DNA of 53,771 nucleotides from Pseudomonas psychrophila HA-4 (lineage in GTDB: Bacteria > Pseudomonadota > Gammaproteobacteria > Pseudomonadales > Pseudomonadaceae), in the NCBI RefSeq assembly GCF_000282975.1, contig NZ_ALJC01000110.1, positions 1-53,771 on the forward strand, read 5' to 3'. Shown here piece by piece: positions 50,271-53,771 of this stretch. Numbering within the stretch: the stretch's first letter is position 1; each line of letters starts with the position of its first letter. Under the pieces are notes generated by a model. It saw only the letters and a program-made list of their open reading frames with translations, was not told the origin of the DNA and did no database searches. The translations under genes and the position numbers were made by a program.

Positions 50271-51560
50271 ATGGGTAAGAATGTCGTAGTCCTGGGCACC
50301 CAATGGGGTGATGAGGGCAAAGGCAAGATCGTTGATCTGCTGACCGAACATGCTGCCGCTGTAGTGCGCTACCAAGGTGGCCACAATGCTGGCCACACCT
50401 TGGTAATCGACGGCGAAAAAACCGTTCTGCACCTGATCCCCTCGGGCGTGCTGCGCGAAGGCGTGCAGTGCCTGATCGGTAACGGTGTGGTGGTTGCTCC
50501 CGACGCCCTGTTGCGTGAAATCATCAAGCTGGAAGAGAAAGGCGTACCGGTGCGCGAGCGCTTGCGTATCAGCCCTTCTTGCCCGCTGATCCTGTCGTTC
50601 CACGTTGCGTTGGACCAAGCCCGTGAAAAAGCCCGTGGCGAGCTGAAGATCGGTACGACCGGTCGTGGCATCGGCCCGGCTTACGAAGACAAGGTTGCTC
50701 GTCGTGGCCTGCGTGTTGGCGACTTGCTGAACATGCCGCGTTTTGAAGCCAAACTGCGCGAGTTGGTGGACTACCACAACTTCATGCTGGTCGGTTACTA
50801 CAAAGAAACCGCCATCGACTTCGACAAGACGCTGGCCGAGTGCAAAGAATACGCTGAGCTGTTGAAGCCGTTGATGCTGGACGTGACTGCTGAGCTGCAC
50901 GACCTGCGTCGCGCTGGCAAAGACATCATGTTCGAGGGCGCTCAAGGTTCGTTGCTGGACATCGACCACGGTACCTACCCGTACGTCACCAGCTCCAACA
51001 CCACTGCGGGTGGCGTTGCCACCGGTTCGGGCGTTGGCCCGATGTTCCTGGATTACATCCTGGGCATCACCAAGGCTTACACCACTCGCGTAGGTTCTGG
51101 CCCGTTCCCGACTGAACTGTTCGACGACGTTGGTGCTCACTTGGCCAAACAAGGTCACGAGTTCGGTGCTACCACTGGTCGTGCTCGTCGTTGTGGCTGG
51201 TTCGACGCCGTTATCTTGCGTCGCGCTATCGATGTGAACAGCATCTCGGGCATCTGCCTGACCAAGCTGGACGTACTCGACGGTCTGGAAACCATCAACA
51301 TCTGCGTCGGCTACAAAGATGCAAACGGTGTTGAAGTGGCGCCGACTGATGCTGACAGCTACGTAGGCCTGGAGCCTGTGTACGAAACCGTACCGGGCTG
51401 GACCGAATCGACCGTGGGTGCCAAAACCCTGGAAGAGCTGCCAGAAAACGCCCGCGCTTACATCAAGCGCGTAGAAGCACTGATCGGCGCGCCGATCGAC
51501 ATCGTCTCGACAGGTCCGGACCGCAACGAAACCATCGTTTTGCGTCACCCGTTCGCGTAA
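50271..51560 (+). CDS. purA: adenylosuccinate synthetase
   Basis: A 429-residue GTP-dependent enzyme converting IMP and aspartate to adenylosuccinate, the first committed step to AMP. The N-terminal P-loop-like GTQWGDEGKGKIVDLL is at about residues 9-24. GHNAGHTLV, GTTGRGIGPAYEDK and GAQGSLLDIDHGTYPYVTSSN are intact. I use the ATG with GAGGACAAG upstream (MGKNVVVLG); an in-frame codon five residues earlier is less likely. A terminator follows. Confidence 0.98.
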   Translation: MGKNVVVLGTQWGDEGKGKIVDLLTEHAAAVVRYQGGHNAGHTLVIDGEKTVLHLIPSGVLREGVQCLIGNGVVVAPDALLREIIKLEEKGVPVRERLRISPSCPLILSFHVALDQAREKARGELKIGTTGRGIGPAYEDKVARRGLRVGDLLNMPRFEAKLRELVDYHNFMLVGYYKETAIDFDKTLAECKEYAELLKPLMLDVTAELHDLRRAGKDIMFEGAQGSLLDIDHGTYPYVTSSNTTAGGVATGSGVGPMFLDYILGITKAYTTRVGSGPFPTELFDDVGAHLAKQGHEFGATTGRARRCGWFDAVILRRAIDVNSISGICLTKLDVLDGLETINICVGYKDANGVEVAPTDADSYVGLEPVYETVPGWTESTVGAKTLEELPENARAYIKRVEALIGAPIDIVSTGPDRNETIVLRHPFA

Positions 51561-51576
51561 CACGTCGCGATACAAA

Positions 51577-51605
51577 ACAAAGGGCCCTTCGGGGCCTTTT
51601 GTTGT
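51577..51605 (+). terminator. intrinsic terminator of purA
   Basis: ACAAAGGGCCC, a short TTCG loop, then GGGGCCTTTTGTTGTTTT. The GC-rich stem with T-rich 3' side begins 17 bases after the purA stop. Confidence 0.85.
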
Positions 51606-51615
51606 TTTAGCCCTT

Positions 51616-51696
51616 TGTAGGAGCAGCCGGTCGACGCTCGATTGCTCGCGATCTTTTGATCTTCTAAACGCTCGCGAGGCAAGCTCGCTTCTACAG
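51616..51696. repeat. REP element upstream of the chemoreceptor gene
   Basis: It begins TGTAGGAGCAGCCGGTCGACGC, as the element at 15999 does, and ends with GCAAGCTCGCTTCTACAG as in the others. It therefore looks like a mosaic of two REP variants with an imperfect central stem (GCTCGCGATCTTTTGATC). Confidence 0.7.
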
Positions 51697-51741
51697 TCAG
51701 CAGACCCGCGGCACGACCCTTGCTTTGAAAATGCTATTAGT

Positions 51742-51762
51742 GTGCCATCAATATAATGGCAC
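51742..51762 (+). promoter_or_regulatory. possible promoter -10 inside a perfect inverted repeat
   Basis: GTGCCAT (51742-51748), seven bases, ATGGCAC (51756-51762). TATAAT lies at 51752-51757, overlapping the right arm and spacer, 24 bases before the chemoreceptor start codon. This geometry would suit an operator that blocks the -10 box. No convincing -35 is present at 16-18 bases, so the promoter would need an activator or the TATAAT is coincidental. Confidence 0.4.
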
Positions 51763-51781
51763 CGTTGTAGAGGGTTTTTCT

Positions 51782-53716
51782 GTGTCTGCCGTTCTCTCAT
51801 TGTTACAAAGCCGTTTGCTGCGGCCTGTATTCGTTACCCTCGGTATCGCCCTTTTGGTGCAAGTGCTGGTGGCTGTTGCACTCACACGGAGCACGGTCAC
51901 GGCGTTGGAGTCTGATTTAGACGCGGGTCTGGCCTCTGACAGTCAAAAGCTCTCGGCTGAATTGGCGCAGGCAGACCGTGAGGTCAAGAGCAGTCTTGAA
52001 GGGTTATCTTCTAGCACCCGCCAACGCCTGACCGCAGGCTTAGCACCGCGTCTGAAAGAAGAGCAAATGCAATTGTGGGAAACGCTGGAGAAGAGTCTTA
52101 AAGACTCGGCAAATGATATGGCGCAATTGCTGGCGTCTGTTGCGCCCCGTGCAATGTGGGACAACGATGTGCCTGCGCTGTCTGAATTCGCGCGCCGTGC
52201 TCAGCGAAATCCTAATGTGTTGTTTGTGGTCTACGACGACGCGACGGGGCAACACCTGACGCGTTATCTCAATCGAGACAACCCCATCAACCAAGCGCTG
52301 CTGGAAAAGGGCAAGGGCGAGCGTGCACTGGACAAAGTCTTAGATGCGGCGCGCAGCGACCCGGCGGTGTACTACCTCGAAGCGCCTATCAGTCCTAATG
52401 GGGTTGAGATCGGCAAAGTTTTAATGGGGGTTTCCACCGCGTCGGTTGAACAGGAGCTGGCGGCTTTGGATAAGCGCTTTGCATTGCTGATAGCCAGCAG
52501 TGAGCAATTGGTCGACGAAAGCCTGCAAGGTGCGGCGAACGACAGCTCAAAGGCTTTGGGCGCACGTTTGCAGTCGGCTCAGGCTGCGGCGGCGCAGATG
52601 CAGGCCAATACGGCGCTGACGGTGCAGGATGCGGCAGACACTTTGCGCTGGCGCATCGGTTTGGGCCTAGCGCTGGTGGGCTTGGGTGTATTGCTGTTGC
52701 TGGCGGTGGTGTTGGGTAGGCGTGTGGTCAACAAATTACTGCTGTTGATTGCGGCGCTGAATGACCTGGCGGCGGGCGATGGCGATTTGACTAAGCGTGT
52801 GGGCCTGAACAGCAAAGACGAAATTGGTGACATGGCGGCGGCGGTTAACCGCTTTGTCGACAAGTTACAGCCCATCGTGCGAGAAGCCGGGGATGTGGCG
52901 CAGCGCACCGGGGTCGAGATTAGCGCCATGAGCGTACGCAATGCCGGGGCGGATGCGGCCGCGCAGTTGCAGCGTGATGAAGTGGCGCAGAGCCTCAAGG
53001 CGCTGTCGACCATGGCCGATGACGCACAGTCTGAAAGCCAAGCCATGCAGGCGGCGCTCAAACAGGTGGTGGATATTCGTCAGGCCACCGATGAGAACAC
53101 TCGCACTTCAGCGCAAGTAGGCGGTTTGATCGAAGCGCTGGCTGGGCAAGTGGGTGCCGGCGCCAAGGTCATCGAGCGACTGGCACAGCAAAGTGAACAG
53201 ATAGAGGTGGTGCTGACGGTGATTCATGGCATCGCCGAGCAAACTAATTTGTTGGCGTTGAACGCAGCCATTGAAGCGGCGCGGGCGGGTGAGACAGGGC
53301 GTGGTTTTGCCGTGGTGGCGGATGAAGTGCGTGCGCTGGCGAGCAAGACACAAAGCTCTACAGGCGATATTCAGGCACATATCGTGGCCTTGCAGCAGGG
53401 CGCCAAAGAAGCAGTGGCAGCGATAGCGCAGGCTGGACGCCAAGCTGATGAGGGCTTGGCGGTGTTGCGCGGTAGTGTGCAATTGCAGCAGAGCGTGCAG
53501 GCGTCGGTTGAGCAAGTTCACACGGCGATAGGGGAGGCCACCAAAGCTGCGGCGCATCAGGCGCAGGGAGCGCATGCGGTGCGCGGGCGGGTAGAGGTGA
53601 TTCATGCTCAGGCTGAGCGCGCCGCAGAGGCGGTGACTCAGACCACGGCCAGCGGCAAGGTATTGGATGGTTTAGCGGCGCAACTGAAAGCGAGCTTGGG
53701 GCAGTTCAGGGCTTAG
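51782..53716 (+). CDS. methyl-accepting chemotaxis protein
   Basis: A 644-residue chemoreceptor. TM1 is at about residues 13-35. A periplasmic sensor region of about 250 residues, mostly helical, follows. TM2 is at about 288-312, then HAMP (LNDLAAGDGDLTKRVGLNSKDEIGDMA) and the signalling domain. The CheA/CheW-contact hairpin reads IAEQTNLLALNAAIEAARAG then ETGRGFAVVADEVR. I take GTG at 51782 as start (MSAVLSLLQSRLLRP) with GAGGG nine bases before; an in-frame ATG 19 codons earlier would include the putative operator. No CheR-tethering pentapeptide is seen. Ligand unknown. Confidence 0.9.
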   Translation: MSAVLSLLQSRLLRPVFVTLGIALLVQVLVAVALTRSTVTALESDLDAGLASDSQKLSAELAQADREVKSSLEGLSSSTRQRLTAGLAPRLKEEQMQLWETLEKSLKDSANDMAQLLASVAPRAMWDNDVPALSEFARRAQRNPNVLFVVYDDATGQHLTRYLNRDNPINQALLEKGKGERALDKVLDAARSDPAVYYLEAPISPNGVEIGKVLMGVSTASVEQELAALDKRFALLIASSEQLVDESLQGAANDSSKALGARLQSAQAAAAQMQANTALTVQDAADTLRWRIGLGLALVGLGVLLLLAVVLGRRVVNKLLLLIAALNDLAAGDGDLTKRVGLNSKDEIGDMAAAVNRFVDKLQPIVREAGDVAQRTGVEISAMSVRNAGADAAAQLQRDEVAQSLKALSTMADDAQSESQAMQAALKQVVDIRQATDENTRTSAQVGGLIEALAGQVGAGAKVIERLAQQSEQIEVVLTVIHGIAEQTNLLALNAAIEAARAGETGRGFAVVADEVRALASKTQSSTGDIQAHIVALQQGAKEAVAAIAQAGRQADEGLAVLRGSVQLQQSVQASVEQVHTAIGEATKAAAHQAQGAHAVRGRVEVIHAQAERAAEAVTQTTASGKVLDGLAAQLKASLGQFRA

Positions 53717-53734
53717 AAATGCGCTGTTTGATCC

Positions 53735-53771
53735 TGTGGGAGCGGGCTTGCTCGCGTTAGTAGCGATGCGG
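53735..53771. repeat. REP element cut by the window end
   Basis: TGTGGGAGCGGGCTTGCTCGCG is the classic Pseudomonas REP start, 18 bases after the chemoreceptor stop. The second arm lies beyond the window. Confidence 0.7.

Noticed and set aside
51742..51770. Sigma-54 promoter upstream of the chemoreceptor gene
   Set aside because: TGGCAC at 51757-51762 looks like a -24 element, but the expected TTGC five bases later is absent.
50016..51800. 594-codon open frame antisense to hisZ end and purA
   Set aside because: It is the mirror of purA's strong codon bias. Its translation is low-complexity, rich in Asp, Val and Gln, and it has no family motif. purA itself is unmistakable.
1..53771. CRISPR arrays, prophage, insertion sequences, tRNA or rRNA genes
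   Set aside because: No regularly spaced direct repeats, integrase, transposase, structural phage genes or tRNA-like cloverleaf were recognised. Repeats present are REP-type palindromes.

Overview
The window reads as core chromosome of a Pseudomonas of the fluorescens-like lineage. From memory of P. aeruginosa PAO1, the gene order follows the PA4992-to-PA4938 block closely: aldo/keto reductase, FAD oxidoreductase, EmrE, WaaA, TolC, ThiC, the cpdA-parE-parC cluster, serB, psd, rhodanese, motAB, rsgA, orn, queG, then nnrD-tsaE-amiB-mutL-miaA-hfq-hflXKC and hisZ-purA. REP-type palindromes (GTAGGAGC...GCTCCTAC), a DUF3077 gene and a DUF6543 toxin-like gene also fit Pseudomonas. I see no phage, integrase, transposase, CRISPR array, tRNA or rRNA.

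Layout. 1-3.7 kb: minus-strand metabolic genes and an EmrE-type drug exporter. 3.8-10.6 kb: an accessory stretch in which waaA is flanked by a polymorphic toxin type 44 gene with a membrane-anchored partner, and by a 1,562-residue DUF6543 (dermonecrotic-toxin-like) gene. The type 44 gene is interrupted by an in-frame TAG. 10.8-16.8 kb: tolC, a TPP riboswitch with thiC, the thiamine-precursor transporter gene cytX, and a lipoprotein. 17-26.3 kb: a plus-strand run of nudF, a DUF1249 gene, cpdA, yqiA, parE, a phytase-like esterase, an aspartic protease, parC and a PqiC-like lipoprotein. 26.5-35 kb: ahpA/serB divergent, an HDOD-rhdA-psd minus-strand group, and motAB behind a near-consensus FliA (sigma-28) promoter. 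35-39 kb: rsgA/orn divergent, a TRIC channel, a DUF3077 gene with a striking structured leader, and queG. 39.2-48.7 kb: a tightly packed RNA/DNA maintenance cluster with overlapping junctions. 48.7-51.6 kb: a structured leader, hisZ and purA. 51.7 kb to the end: a chemoreceptor gene.

Working together: thiC and cytX supply the thiamine pyrimidine under riboswitch control. ParE and ParC form topoisomerase IV. Orn, RsgA and Hfq serve RNA turnover and ribosome biogenesis. MiaA, TsaE and QueG make tRNA modifications. HflK and HflC regulate FtsH. The best second-look items are: (1) the interleaved inverted repeats and 36-codon ORF upstream of the DUF3077 gene; (2) the amber-interrupted toxin 44 gene and its overlapping membrane partner; (3) a repeat family that sits on gene 3' ends and supplies the last eight residues of MotB; (4) the multi-hairpin hisZ leader, where relatives carry a DUF2065 gene. 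Family identifications come from recognising sequence motifs without any database search.
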